Assembly (NCBI RefSeq): GCF_900109735.1
Contig: NZ_FOAS01000003.1
Coordinates: 1 to 64,000 of the forward strand
Direction: 5' to 3'
Source of the DNA: Atopomonas hussainii
Lineage (GTDB): Bacteria > Pseudomonadota > Gammaproteobacteria > Pseudomonadales > Pseudomonadaceae
DNA length: 64,000 nucleotides
The notes under the pieces are model-generated. The model was not told the origin of the DNA, searched no databases, and was given only the letters and a program-made list of their open reading frames with translations. Positions 17,211-26,426 of the stretch are shown in pieces (position 1 is the first letter of the stretch; each line of letters starts with the position of its first letter). The translations under genes were made by a program, and so were the position numbers.

Positions 17211-18275
17211 ATGAAGATTTTACTCACCGGCGGCGCCGGCTTTATTGGCTCGGCGCTGGTGCGTCACCTGATTAACGACACTGAGCACCAGGTGCTCAAC
17301 CTCGACAAACTCACCTACGCCGGCAATCTAGAATCGTTGGCCAGTGTCGCCGATCATCCGCGCTACCGCTTTGTGCAGGGTGACATCGCTGACAGCGCCT
17401 TAGTCGGCCAACTGCTCAGCGAGTTTCAGCCTGATGCGGTGATGCATTTAGCGGCGGAAAGCCATGTGGATCGTTCCATCGACGGCCCCGCCGAGTTTAT
17501 CCAGACCAATATCGTCGGCACCTACGCCCTGCTGGAAAGCGTGCGCCGCTACTGGGGCACGCTGCCGGCGGACACGAAGAGCGCGTTTCGCTTTCACCAT
17601 ATCTCTACCGATGAGGTGTATGGCGACTTGCACGGCAGCGATGATTTCTTCACCGAAACCACGCCCTACGCGCCCAGCTCGCCTTACTCGGCCAGCAAAG
17701 CGGCATCCGATCACTTAGTCCGCGCCTGGCAACGCACCTACGGCCTGCCGGTGCTGATCACCAACTGTTCGAATAACTACGGGCCGTTCCATTTCCCGGA
17801 AAAGCTCATTCCGTTGATGATTTTGAATGCCCTGCAAGGCAAACCGCTGCCGGTGTATGGCGACGGTCAGCAGATTCGCGACTGGTTGTACGTGGAAGAC
17901 CACGCCCGCGCACTGCTCACCGTGGTTAGCCAAGGCAAGGTCGGCGAGACCTACAACATCGGCGGGCATAACGAGCAAACCAACCTGCATGTGGTGCAGA
18001 GCTTGTGTGACCTGCTGGAAGAACTCGCCCCCGAGAAGCCCGCAGGCATCGCCCACTACTGCGACCTAATTACCTTCGTCACCGATCGCCCTGGGCACGA
18101 TGTGCGCTACGCCATCGACGCGAGCAAGATCCAGCGCGAACTCGGCTGGGTACCGCAAGAAACCTTCGCCAGCGGCCTGCGTAAAACCGTGCAGTGGTAT
18201 TTGGCCAACGCCACCTGGTGCCAGCATGTTCAGGATGGCAGTTATCAAGGGCAACGTTTAGGAGCATCGAGTTAA
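17211..18275 (+). CDS. rmlB: dTDP-glucose 4,6-dehydratase
   Basis: Second step of dTDP-L-rhamnose synthesis: dTDP-glucose to dTDP-4-keto-6-deoxyglucose, with a tightly bound NAD. It has 354 residues, starts [20 protein letters not shown] (Rossmann GxxGxxG), and has the extended-SDR active site ISTDEVYGD and YSASKAASD (YxxxK), plus [17 protein letters not shown]. It opens a four-gene operon in which each stop overlaps the next start. It stands directly after the aceEF terminator, where PAO1 as I remember it continues to dipA. Confidence 0.96.
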   Translation: MKILLTGGAGFIGSALVRHLINDTEHQVLNLDKLTYAGNLESLASVADHPRYRFVQGDIADSALVGQLLSEFQPDAVMHLAAESHVDRSIDGPAEFIQTNIVGTYALLESVRRYWGTLPADTKSAFRFHHISTDEVYGDLHGSDDFFTETTPYAPSSPYSASKAASDHLVRAWQRTYGLPVLITNCSNNYGPFHFPEKLIPLMILNALQGKPLPVYGDGQQIRDWLYVEDHARALLTVVSQGKVGETYNIGGHNEQTNLHVVQSLCDLLEELAPEKPAGIAHYCDLITFVTDRPGHDVRYAIDASKIQRELGWVPQETFASGLRKTVQWYLANATWCQHVQDGSYQGQRLGASS

Positions 18276-19147
18276 TGAAAGGCATCGTCCTCGCCGGCGG
18301 CTCTGGCACGCGCTTGCATCCGCTGACCCTCGGCACCTCCAAGCAGATGCTGCCGATTTACGACAAGCCGATGATCTACTACCCGATCTCGGTGCTGATG
18401 CTCGCTGGCATCCGCGAGATTCTGATCATCTCCACCCCGCACGACCTGCCTAACTTCGAAAAACTGCTCGGCGATGGCAGCCAGTTCGGCGTGCGTTTTA
18501 GCTACGTCGAGCAACCCTCGCCGGACGGCCTCGCACAGGCGTTTATCCTCGGTGAAGACTTTATCGGCGACGACAGCGTGTGCCTGATCCTCGGCGACAA
18601 TATCTTCCACGGTCAGCACTTCACGGAAAAGCTGCAGCGCGCCGCGCACCATCCGCAAGGCGCCACCGTATTCGGTTACTGGGTCAGCGACCCGGAGCGT
18701 TTCGGTGTGGTGGAGTTCGACGCGCAAGGCAAAGCCATCTCGATTGAAGAAAAGCCCAGCCAACCCAAGTCGCCCTACGCAGTCACCGGCCTGTACTTCT
18801 ACGACAACAGCGTGGTCGAGATCGCCAAAGCCGTGCAGCCTTCACCGCGCGGCGAGCTGGAAATCACCGATGTGAACAACGCCTACCTCAAACGCGGCGA
18901 TTTACGTGTGGAGAAACTTGGCCGTGGCTTTGCTTGGCTCGACACCGGCACCCACGACAGCCTGCTCGAAGCCTCGCATTACGTACAAACCATCGAGGCG
19001 CGCCAAGGCCTGAAGGTCGCCTGCTTGGAAGAAATCGCCTACCAACACGGCTGGATTAGCCGCGAGCAACTGCTCAGCCAAGCCAACGCACTGGGCAAAA
19101 CCGGCTACGGCCAATACCTCAAGCGTCTGGCCGGAGAAAAGGCATGA
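18275..19147 (+). CDS. rmlA: Glucose-1-phosphate thymidylyltransferase
   Basis: First step of the dTDP-rhamnose pathway: glucose-1-phosphate plus dTTP to dTDP-glucose. 290 residues, with [20 protein letters not shown] and [16 protein letters not shown], the nucleotidyltransferase signature, and [10 protein letters not shown] with the metal-binding Asp. The ATG overlaps the rmlB stop (TAATG), so the apparent longer frame upstream is not used. Family members are feedback-inhibited by dTDP-L-rhamnose. Confidence 0.96.
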   Translation: MKGIVLAGGSGTRLHPLTLGTSKQMLPIYDKPMIYYPISVLMLAGIREILIISTPHDLPNFEKLLGDGSQFGVRFSYVEQPSPDGLAQAFILGEDFIGDDSVCLILGDNIFHGQHFTEKLQRAAHHPQGATVFGYWVSDPERFGVVEFDAQGKAISIEEKPSQPKSPYAVTGLYFYDNSVVEIAKAVQPSPRGELEITDVNNAYLKRGDLRVEKLGRGFAWLDTGTHDSLLEASHYVQTIEARQGLKVACLEEIAYQHGWISREQLLSQANALGKTGYGQYLKRLAGEKA

Positions 19148-19692
19148 AGGCCACCGCTACCGCGCTGCCGGAAGTACTGATTCTCGAACCTAAGGTGTTC
19201 GGTGACAGTCGTGGTTTTTTTCTGGAAAGTTTCAACGCCAAAACCTTTGCCGAAGTCACCGGGCTTAACGTGAACTTTGTGCAAGACAACCACTCGCGCT
19301 CGCAACAAGGCGTGCTGCGTGGCTTGCACTATCAACTGGAGCAGGCACAGGGCAAGTTGGTGCGTGTCACCCAAGGCCGCGTGTTCGATGTAGCGGTGGA
19401 TATCCGCCGCAGCTCACCGCGTTTTGGTCAGTGGGTGGGCGTCGAATTAACCGGCGACAATCACCGTCAACTGTGGGTGCCCGCCGGCTTTGCCCACGGC
19501 TTTGTGGTGCTTAGCGAGTCAGCCGACTTTCTTTACAAAACCACCGACTACTACGCCCCCGAGCACGAACGAGCGATTCGCTGGGACGACCCGGCACTGG
19601 CGATTGAGTGGCCGCTGGACGGCATCACCCCGCAACTCTCGGGTAAAGACCAAGCGGCTTGCACATTGGCCGCGGCCGAGGTGTACCCGTGA
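19144..19692 (+). CDS. rmlC: dTDP-4-dehydrorhamnose 3,5-epimerase
   Basis: A 182-residue cupin enzyme epimerising C3 and C5 of dTDP-4-keto-6-deoxyglucose. It shows [38 protein letters not shown] (the catalytic His region) and [16 protein letters not shown]. It overlaps rmlA by four bases (ATGA) and rmlD by four (GTGA). Confidence 0.96.
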   Translation: MKATATALPEVLILEPKVFGDSRGFFLESFNAKTFAEVTGLNVNFVQDNHSRSQQGVLRGLHYQLEQAQGKLVRVTQGRVFDVAVDIRRSSPRFGQWVGVELTGDNHRQLWVPAGFAHGFVVLSESADFLYKTTDYYAPEHERAIRWDDPALAIEWPLDGITPQLSGKDQAACTLAAAEVYP

Positions 19693-20552
19693 AGATTCTC
19701 CTCACCGGCATCAACGGCCAAGTCGGCGCCGCCATCCAGCAGGCGCTGAGCCGCAGCACGCTGCCGCATGAGCTGATTGCCTTAGATCGCCACAGGCTGG
19801 ACCTTAGCGAGTCCACCAGCATTGAGCGCGCGCTGGACGCGCATCAGCCGGACATCATCATCAACCCGGCCGCCTACACCGCCGTCGATCAAGCAGAGAG
19901 CGACCAAGATGCCGCCTTCGCCATCAACGCCATCGCACCCAAGCAGCTGGCCGAAGGAGCGGCGCGTTTAGGCATCCCGCTGATTCACTTCTCCACCGAC
20001 TATGTGTTCAATGGCAGCAAGCAAGGCGCTTGGCTAGAAAGCGACACGCCGCAGCCGCTCAACGTGTACGGCGCCAGCAAGTTAGCCGGCGAGCAAGCGA
20101 TTGCGGCCAGCGGCTGCGCCCATGTGATTTTACGCACCAGCTGGGTGTACAGCGGCGGCGGAAAGAATTTCTACCTCACCATGCGCCGCCTGCTTAGCCA
20201 GCGCGATGCGGTGAATGTAGTGGATGACCAATTCGGCACCCCGACGCCCGCAGGCTGGCTGGCCGAGGTGGTGCTGCAGCTGCTCGATCGCTGGCAAGCC
20301 GGGCAATGGCACAGCGGCATTTATCACTGCACGCCCACAGGGGTTACCCACTGGCTGGGCTTTGCCGAAGCGATTGCCGCACAACTGGCTAGCGAGCAGC
20401 GCCTTACCGCTAAGCTGTCCGGCATTCCCAGTAGCGACTACCCCACCCCAGCGCAACGCCCAGCCAACTCGCAACTGTGCTGTAACAAGCTGCGCGGCAC
20501 CTGGGCCATCGCCCTGCCGGATTGGCAGAGCGCTTTTACCACCTACCTATAA
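19689..20552 (+). CDS. rmlD: dTDP-4-dehydrorhamnose reductase
   Basis: The last step, reducing the 4-keto group to give dTDP-L-rhamnose. 287 residues starting at GTG 19689 within the rmlC stop (GTGA); the sequence begins [13 protein letters not shown], the NAD(P)H site, then STDYVFNG and YGASKLAGEQAI, the SDR active site. The operon order here is B-A-C-D, unlike the B-D-A-C order I remember for PAO1, where the operon also lies elsewhere. The product probably feeds the LPS core or O-antigen made by the nearby waa genes. Confidence 0.95.
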   Translation: MKILLTGINGQVGAAIQQALSRSTLPHELIALDRHRLDLSESTSIERALDAHQPDIIINPAAYTAVDQAESDQDAAFAINAIAPKQLAEGAARLGIPLIHFSTDYVFNGSKQGAWLESDTPQPLNVYGASKLAGEQAIAASGCAHVILRTSWVYSGGGKNFYLTMRRLLSQRDAVNVVDDQFGTPTPAGWLAEVVLQLLDRWQAGQWHSGIYHCTPTGVTHWLGFAEAIAAQLASEQRLTAKLSGIPSSDYPTPAQRPANSQLCCNKLRGTWAIALPDWQSAFTTYL

Positions 20553-20583
20553 AAAACCTGCGGCGCGGCTTAACCGCGCTGCA
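20551..20583 (-). terminator. Terminator of the 172-residue periplasmic gene, converging with rmlD
   Basis: The stem TGCGGCGCGG and CCGCGCTGCA (one G-T pair) encloses CTTAA and is preceded on the plus strand by six A residues, so a T-run follows it on the minus strand. The stop codon of the minus-strand gene lies in the loop, an economical overlap of coding end and terminator. Confidence 0.7.
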
Positions 20584-21088
20584 AGTTGCGAATCAAGAAC
20601 GACAAGGTTTTCGCCAGCTCTGCTGCGCCCGCGTGATCACGCACTATGGTCAGCCATACGCTGTTATCGCGCGGGCTGAGAATCTGGCAAACCGGCTTGC
20701 TGGCCTCGCAGCGGTACTCAATAAACGGGTCGATACCAAACACCGCCAACTGGCTGTTGCGTACCTGCACACGGCCTTGCTGGCGGCGCTCTTCACGCGC
20801 TTGCAGCACACCCTTCTCGGGGCTGTTGAGCTGATAAATCAAGTCTTGCGCATCGGCTTGCCCCACCTGATAGCCAGCCCGGTACGCATGGGTCTGCAAC
20901 AAGCTGTTGGCGTGCCGTAGCAAGGCTTCACGGTCGCTCTTGGTCAGATAAAGCGTGCGCAGCTCTTGCAGATATTGCTGCTGCTCGTCACTCTGCAAGG
21001 CAGACTCAGCCTGCACCGCCCAGCTAAAGCTGAGAATGACTAGGCCGATACAGGCTTTATGGAGTTGTTTTTTTAGTTGCCTAACCAT
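20570..21088 (-). CDS. Putative periplasmic protein of unknown function
   Basis: I do not recognise the family. 172 residues with a signal peptide: MVRQLKKQLHKACIG, a hydrophobic core IGLVILSFSWAVQA, cleavage likely after VQA. The mature part starts with a charged helical region (QQQYLQELRTLYLTKSDREA) followed by a segment with two cysteines (YRCEASKPVCQIL), likely a disulfide, and ends DHAGAAELAKTLSFLIRNL. It is transcribed divergently from dipA with 95 bases between and converges with rmlD, overlapping its own terminator. A link to c-di-GMP control is only suggested by position. Confidence 0.7.
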   Translation of the reverse strand: MVRQLKKQLHKACIGLVILSFSWAVQAESALQSDEQQQYLQELRTLYLTKSDREALLRHANSLLQTHAYRAGYQVGQADAQDLIYQLNSPEKGVLQAREERRQQGRVQVRNSQLAVFGIDPFIEYRCEASKPVCQILSPRDNSVWLTIVRDHAGAAELAKTLSFLIRNLQRG

Positions 21089-21183
21089 GCTTCACCTTCG
21101 CCGGATTGCTACATTGCTGTTAGATGCCCCAAAGAGAATACCGCAGGCCCTGCCACGGCAGCGCGCCTCGTTGAGAAGCGAGC

Positions 21184-23862
21184 ATGGAAAAACCCGCCAA
21201 CGCGCCGCATAGCGCAGGCTTAGACAACGCTCAAGCGTTACCGCACCTCGCGCAGCTGGGGCTGCTGCGCTATGTGCGCCGCAATGATGCCAGCTGGCAG
21301 ATGCTCTCGGTGGACGAAGCCTGCAGCGCCATTCTAGGCCTTAACGCCGAGCAGTTGTGCTGCAGCGAGCACAGTTATGCGCGCTGCCTGTATGCCTGCA
21401 ATCGCGAGCAACTGCACGCCGAAGTGCAACAGCAGCTGAGTAAACGCGGCTTTTTTCGTCTGCATTACTACCTGCAAACCCCCGGCGGCTTACATCGGGT
21501 TTGCGAAACCGGACAACGCCAAGCAGCCGACCACGACACCCTGCGCGGCTACCTCTGGCTAGAACCAGCGCCCGAAGAAGCTCGCCAACTACAAACACTG
21601 CAGACCGATAACGAACGCCTGCGCAGCTCGCTGGAGCTATACCGCAAAGCACAGGACAGCCACCTCGAACACCTTGCCCGTTCGCGCGCGCAGCAAGATT
21701 TGTTGCTGGCGATCACCAAGCACGCTTACCACACCGCAAGCCCGCTGTTAGAGGCTGGGCAGATGATCACCCGCGCCGCCTGTGAGGTGTTCAACGTCAA
21801 CCGTATTGGCGCGTGGCGGCTACAAGGCTCACTGCTGATCCCCATCGCCTTGTATCAGCGTGACGAGGGCTGCTTTGCCAAAGTCGATACGCTGGATATT
21901 CAACTCTTTCCGCGTTACCTCAAAGCCCTGCAAAGCGGCCGCAGTATTGATGCGCACAACGCCCAGCAAGACCCGCGCACCAGCGAATTAACCCTGAACT
22001 ACCTCAAGCCGCTGAATATCAGCTCGATGCTGGATGCCGCCATTCGCGCCGAGGGCCAAGTGGTCGGCGTGCTGTGCCTTGAGCGCCAAGGCGAGACCCG
22101 CCATTGGCAAGCCGACGAAATCGCGTTTGCCGCCGCGCTGGCCGACCAGCTCAGCCAAGCGCTGCTGCTCGAAGAGCGCCAGCAGGCCAGCAGCACGCTC
22201 AACCTGTTCCGTCGTGCGCTGGAGCAAAGCGCCAGTGCGGTGATTCTGGTCGACCGCTTGGGGCGCATCGAATACACCAACAGCCGCTTTAGCGACATCA
22301 CCCAATACGAGCCCGAACAACTGAACGGGCAGCTGCTCAGCGAACAAGAGTTCCTCGCCCCACTTGCCGCCTTATTGCGCCAGCCGCACCAAACCTTCGG
22401 CGCCGATCATCGCTGGCAAGGCGAATTCAAAAGCTATCGCAAAGACTTAGCGCCTTATTGGGCACAGCTGTCGCTGTCGCGCGTACTCAGCGAGCATGGC
22501 GAACTGACCCACTACCTGGGCATCTTTGAAGACATCACGCAAAGCAAGCTCGACCAGCAGCGTATCGAACGTTTGGCCTACGTCGACGACCTCACTGGCC
22601 TCGGCAATCGCGCTTACTTCCTGCAAGAGTTGGATGACTTTTTTGGCAGCCGCGATGCCCACGGCGAACGCGAAGCCTGCTTGATGCTCATCGACGTGGA
22701 CAACTTCAAGCGCATCAACGACAGCCTCGGCCACCAGACCGGCGACAAACTGCTGATGGCCTTGGCCAAGCGACTGGGCAACAGCGTGCGGCAAATGGGC
22801 AAGCTGGCGCGGCTGGCCGGCAATGAGTTTGCCGTGCTGTTGGAAGACTGCGACCTCAGCGCCGCGCACAGCGTGGCCGATGAGGCGCTAGACACCCTGA
22901 GCAAACCGCTGTTTTTCGATAACCAGCTGATTAACCTCACCGTGTCACTGGGCTTGGCCTGCGCCAAACAACACGCCGAAGACCCGCCGACCCTGCTGAA
23001 GCATGCAGGCCTTGCCCTGCACAAAGCCAAATCAAGCGGCAAAAATCGCGCCTGCGCCTTTGATGAAAGCCTGATTGCTGAAGCCTCTTACCGCCTGTTC
23101 TTAGAAAACAACCTGCACCGTGCTCTAGAGCTGGGCGAGCTGGAAGTGCATTACCAGCCGAAAATCCACCTTGGCCACGGCAAGCTGCAAGGGCTCGAAG
23201 CCCTGCTGCGCTGGCGCCACCCGGAAAAAGGCATGATTCGCCCTGATCAGTTCATCAGCGTGGCGGAAGAAACCGGGCTGATCCTGCCGATTGGCAAGTG
23301 GGTGATCCGCGAAGCCTGCCAAATGCTCAAGCGCTTAGGCAGCCATGGTCTAGATCAAGTCAAAATCGCCATCAACTTATCGCCTAAGCAATTCTCCGAA
23401 CCCGATCTTGCTGGCGCGATTGCGAAAATTCTCCAAGAAGAAAACATCGACGGCACACGGATCGAACTGGAACTCACCGAAAGCCTGCTGATGGACGCCA
23501 GCCAACCGCTCTTGGATGTGCTCGAGTCCCTCAAATCCCTAGGCTTAAGCCTAGCCATGGACGACTTCGGCACCGGCTACTCATCGCTCAGCTACCTGAA
23601 AAAATTCCCCATCGACGTGCTGAAAATCGATCGCAGCTTCGTCATGGATATTCCTCAGCAAGAGGAAGACATGGAAATCACCGCCGCGGTGATCGCCATG
23701 GCGCACAACCTACGCCTGAACGTGGTCGCCGAGGGCATCGAAACCCGCGAGCAGCTGCAGTTCTTACGCCTGCACAAATGCGACATCGGCCAAGGCTACC
23801 TGTTTGACAAGCCACTGCCGCCGGATGAGTTGATCGAACGCCTGAAACGCTACCAGCGCTAA
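21184..23862 (+). CDS. dipA: c-di-GMP phosphodiesterase with PAS, GAF, degenerate GGDEF and EAL domains (DipA)
   Basis: An 892-residue cytoplasmic signalling protein with no membrane segment. Order: an N-terminal PAS-like region, GAF (about 170-330), PAS (about 345-455, ILVDRLGRIEYTNSRF), GGDEF (about 460-625) and EAL (about 640-890). The GGDEF signature is degenerate, LAGNEF near residue 543, so cyclase activity is unlikely. The EAL domain keeps EALLRW near 670 and DDFGTGYSS near 793, and NLSPKQF, so it should hydrolyse c-di-GMP. This matches P. aeruginosa DipA (PA5017), needed for biofilm dispersion, and it has the expected neighbour msrA. Confidence 0.9.
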   Translation: MEKPANAPHSAGLDNAQALPHLAQLGLLRYVRRNDASWQMLSVDEACSAILGLNAEQLCCSEHSYARCLYACNREQLHAEVQQQLSKRGFFRLHYYLQTPGGLHRVCETGQRQAADHDTLRGYLWLEPAPEEARQLQTLQTDNERLRSSLELYRKAQDSHLEHLARSRAQQDLLLAITKHAYHTASPLLEAGQMITRAACEVFNVNRIGAWRLQGSLLIPIALYQRDEGCFAKVDTLDIQLFPRYLKALQSGRSIDAHNAQQDPRTSELTLNYLKPLNISSMLDAAIRAEGQVVGVLCLERQGETRHWQADEIAFAAALADQLSQALLLEERQQASSTLNLFRRALEQSASAVILVDRLGRIEYTNSRFSDITQYEPEQLNGQLLSEQEFLAPLAALLRQPHQTFGADHRWQGEFKSYRKDLAPYWAQLSLSRVLSEHGELTHYLGIFEDITQSKLDQQRIERLAYVDDLTGLGNRAYFLQELDDFFGSRDAHGEREACLMLIDVDNFKRINDSLGHQTGDKLLMALAKRLGNSVRQMGKLARLAGNEFAVLLEDCDLSAAHSVADEALDTLSKPLFFDNQLINLTVSLGLACAKQHAEDPPTLLKHAGLALHKAKSSGKNRACAFDESLIAEASYRLFLENNLHRALELGELEVHYQPKIHLGHGKLQGLEALLRWRHPEKGMIRPDQFISVAEETGLILPIGKWVIREACQMLKRLGSHGLDQVKIAINLSPKQFSEPDLAGAIAKILQEENIDGTRIELELTESLLMDASQPLLDVLESLKSLGLSLAMDDFGTGYSSLSYLKKFPIDVLKIDRSFVMDIPQQEEDMEITAAVIAMAHNLRLNVVAEGIETREQLQFLRLHKCDIGQGYLFDKPLPPDELIERLKRYQR

Positions 23863-23969
23863 ACGCCTGCTGCGCGTACTATCGACGTAACAGGCAACGC
23901 CGCACGCACTCTGAATAAGAGCACCGCACCCAAACGGCCGTCGCCATCGCAACAACCGAGGAGACTGAC

Positions 23970-24599
23970 ATGAGCGATAAGTCCAGCCTACCCACCGCCG
24001 AGCAAGCCTTACCCGGCCGGCCTACTCCCCTGCCGCTGCACAATGTGCATGCTGTTAACGGCAACCCGTTAATCGGCCCCTTTCCCGAGCACTTAGAGGT
24101 TGCACAGTTTGGCATGGGCTGTTTTTGGGGGGCCGAGCGGCGCTTCTGGCAGCAACCCGGCGTGTGGAGCACCGCAGCAGGCTATGCCGGCGGCTATACG
24201 CCAAACCCTACCTATGAAGAAACCTGCACCGGGCTAACCGGGCACACCGAAGTGGTACAGGTAGTGTTTGACCCGGGCAAAATCAGCTTTGCCGACTTGC
24301 TGACGCTGTTCTGGGAAGCCCACGACCCCACCCAAGGCATGCGCCAAGGCAACGACCGCGGCAGCCAATACCGCTCCGCGATCTATTGCCACACCCCAGC
24401 GCAATTACAAGCCGCCCAAGCCAGCGCCGCCGTTTTTGAAGCCGAACTGCGCCGCGCCGGCTTCGGCTCCATCACCACAGAAATCCGCGATAACGTGCCC
24501 TTTTATGCCGCCGAGGATTACCACCAGCAATACCTGCACAAGAACCCCGGCGGTTACTGTGGGCTGCGCGGTACGGGCGTGTGTTTTGGCGAAAGCTAA
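23970..24599 (+). CDS. msrA: Peptide-methionine (S)-S-oxide reductase
   Basis: A 209-residue repair enzyme reducing the S-epimer of methionine sulfoxide in proteins. The active site [13 protein letters not shown] with the catalytic Cys is followed by [26 protein letters not shown] and [17 protein letters not shown], which are diagnostic. GGAG is placed before the ATG (CCGAGGAGACTGAC). It follows dipA in the PA5017-PA5018 order. Confidence 0.96.
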   Translation: MSDKSSLPTAEQALPGRPTPLPLHNVHAVNGNPLIGPFPEHLEVAQFGMGCFWGAERRFWQQPGVWSTAAGYAGGYTPNPTYEETCTGLTGHTEVVQVVFDPGKISFADLLTLFWEAHDPTQGMRQGNDRGSQYRSAIYCHTPAQLQAAQASAAVFEAELRRAGFGSITTEIRDNVPFYAAEDYHQQYLHKNPGGYCGLRGTGVCFGES

Positions 24600-24700
24600 G
24601 TGCAAAACCGCGCAACACCTCACTCGACAGGACAACGCGGCCAGCTAGACTAGGTCAGCCGCGCTCAGCCCGAGTGCGGCCCTACGACACGGAGTGTCTT

Positions 24701-25360
24701 ATGCAAAAAAGCCTTATCGGCGCGGCTATGCTTGCCGCCGCTTTTACCTCCAGCGCCTACGCCGAATCATCCCTCAAACTTTTCAGTGAGCCAGGGGACT
24801 ATATCGGTGGCGGTAAGCAATACAGCTACAGCGAACCTGCAGCGACTTTCCAATACACCGAGAACTACCACAAAGGCATTACCGTCAATATTAACGCGGG
24901 CAATGAGTGGTGGTCGTTGATCTTAGTCAGTGGCGACAAAACGCAACTCAAGCCCGGCGTGTATCTCAATGCCGAGCGCTTCCCATTTCAAAGTGCCGGT
25001 AAACCCGGCTTGAACTTCAGCGGTTCAGGCCGTGGCTGTAATACGCTCACCGGGCAATTCGAAGTACTCGAAGTGGGTTATGACGAAGCCGGCAAGCTAA
25101 AAAGCCTCGGGGTAAACTTTGAGCAGCACTGTGAAGGCGGAGTACCTGCTTTGTACGGCAGCCTGTACTTCAATTCGCTACCCGCAGTAGGGGCAAGCAC
25201 GCAGGGCGTTTCAGTACAGCGCGTCATTTGCCGTAACGTGACCACCGGGCAACGTGTTCGCTTTAACAGTGACGCGCCCACCTTTGACTGCCGCAAGCAG
25301 GGTTTACAGGTGAATACCGGGGATCGCGTCACCATTACCGTGCAAGGTGCTGCGTACTAA
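24701..25360 (+). CDS. Secreted beta-rich protein of unknown function
   Basis: 219 residues starting at ATG 24701 behind GGAG, with a clear signal peptide (MQKSLIGAAMLAAAFTSSAYA, cleavage after AYA). The mature part is rich in Gly, Tyr, Ser and Thr and probably all beta. Four cysteines could pair: RGCNTL, QHCEGG, VICRNV and FDCRKQ. The block NFEQHCEGGVPALYGSLYFNS resembles a motif I recall recurring in secreted proteins of unknown role (F-x-Q-x-C-E-G...L-x-G). It is not part of the remembered PA5018-PA5019 neighbourhood and could be a lineage-specific addition between msrA and rlmJ. Function unknown. Confidence 0.8.
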   Translation: MQKSLIGAAMLAAAFTSSAYAESSLKLFSEPGDYIGGGKQYSYSEPAATFQYTENYHKGITVNINAGNEWWSLILVSGDKTQLKPGVYLNAERFPFQSAGKPGLNFSGSGRGCNTLTGQFEVLEVGYDEAGKLKSLGVNFEQHCEGGVPALYGSLYFNSLPAVGASTQGVSVQRVICRNVTTGQRVRFNSDAPTFDCRKQGLQVNTGDRVTITVQGAAY

Positions 25361-25371
25361 TAATCGCTGCA

Positions 25372-25398
25372 GAGCCTTGAGGGCTTCCCTCAAGGCTC
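25372..25398. terminator. Inverted repeat between convergent genes
   Basis: GAGCCTTGAGG and CCTCAAGGCTC form an 11-base perfect stem with a 5-base spacer between the secreted-protein gene and rlmJ, touching the rlmJ stop. No long T-run follows on either strand. It is best placed as a shared terminator-like hairpin. Confidence 0.6.
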
Positions 25399-26287
25399 AA
25401 CGTGCTTTTTGCCGCGGCTTACGCGGCTTCGCTCCCGGAGTCGGTGCCAGCACCGGCTCTTCGATCAACCAGTCGAGGCGATAGCCGCCGCCACCTTGAT
25501 CGAGCAGCTTTAGCAGCTCCGGCAGGCCAGTACGCAGCTCCTCTTCCAGCGGCCACGGCGGGTTCACAATCGCTAAGCCACTGCCATTGAGTGACGCGGC
25601 GTTATCCGCCGGGCGTACCCACAACTCGGCACGCAACAGCTTTGGCGCGCCACTGTTCGCCAGCGCTTGGTAAAAGCCTTTGAGCTGCTTTTCGGCCTTG
25701 ATCGGGTACCAGATAGCCACTACCACTTGCCGCATGCGGCCAATGGCCTCTTGCAGGGTGTTAACCGCTTGGCTGAATTCGTCTTCCGCTTCAAACGGCG
25801 GGTCGATCAGCAACAATGCGCGCTTTTCTTCTGTCGGCAGCAAGGCTTTACCAATCTGCCAGCCGTCACGCTGATGGCAGATCACCCGCTCGTCGTGGCG
25901 CATGTTGTCTTTGAGCAAAGCAAAATCTTGCGGATGTTTTTCACACAGCTGCAGGCTGTCGTACTCGCGCAATACACGGCGCGCCAGCTCTGGGGAGCCC
26001 GGGTAATAGCGCCGCTCTCCCTCGCTATTTAGCGCCGCCACTTGCGCGAGGTAATCGGCCAACAAGGGGCTGTTACTCTGCGCAGGCAAACGACCAATGC
26101 CGCTGTGCCACTCGCCAGTTTTACCCGCCTCCACACCGTGCAAGTCATATAAACCAACGCCGGCATGGCTATCCAAATAAGCGATGGGCGCCTCTTTGCG
26201 CTGCATCAGCACTAACATGCGTTGCAGCACGGCGTGTTTTAAGACATCAGCAAAATTGCCGGCGTGGTAGGCGTGGCGATAATTCAT
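25397..26287 (-). CDS. rlmJ: 23S rRNA (adenine(2030)-N6)-methyltransferase
   Basis: RlmJ methylates A2030 of 23S rRNA using SAM. 296 residues; the start MNYRHAYHAGNFADVLKHAVL is highly characteristic, followed by YLDSHAGVGLYDL (SAM site) and the catalytic LLIDPPFEAEDEF (DPPF/Y). The C-terminal tail is basic (KPRKPRQKAR). Position matches PA5019. Confidence 0.95.
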   Translation of the reverse strand: MNYRHAYHAGNFADVLKHAVLQRMLVLMQRKEAPIAYLDSHAGVGLYDLHGVEAGKTGEWHSGIGRLPAQSNSPLLADYLAQVAALNSEGERRYYPGSPELARRVLREYDSLQLCEKHPQDFALLKDNMRHDERVICHQRDGWQIGKALLPTEEKRALLLIDPPFEAEDEFSQAVNTLQEAIGRMRQVVVAIWYPIKAEKQLKGFYQALANSGAPKLLRAELWVRPADNAASLNGSGLAIVNPPWPLEEELRTGLPELLKLLDQGGGGYRLDWLIEEPVLAPTPGAKPRKPRQKAR

Positions 26288-26426
26288 ACAAACCTCATTG
26301 AGCAGGTGCGCATTGTAGCGCTGCCAGCTTAATTATCGCCCGCCATTCCCGCTTGCCATGATGATTTGCGCCCCTCTTGTGGTGGCGTACTCTGCCAAAA
26401 CTGACCCTCAACGAAGGCACGCACAC

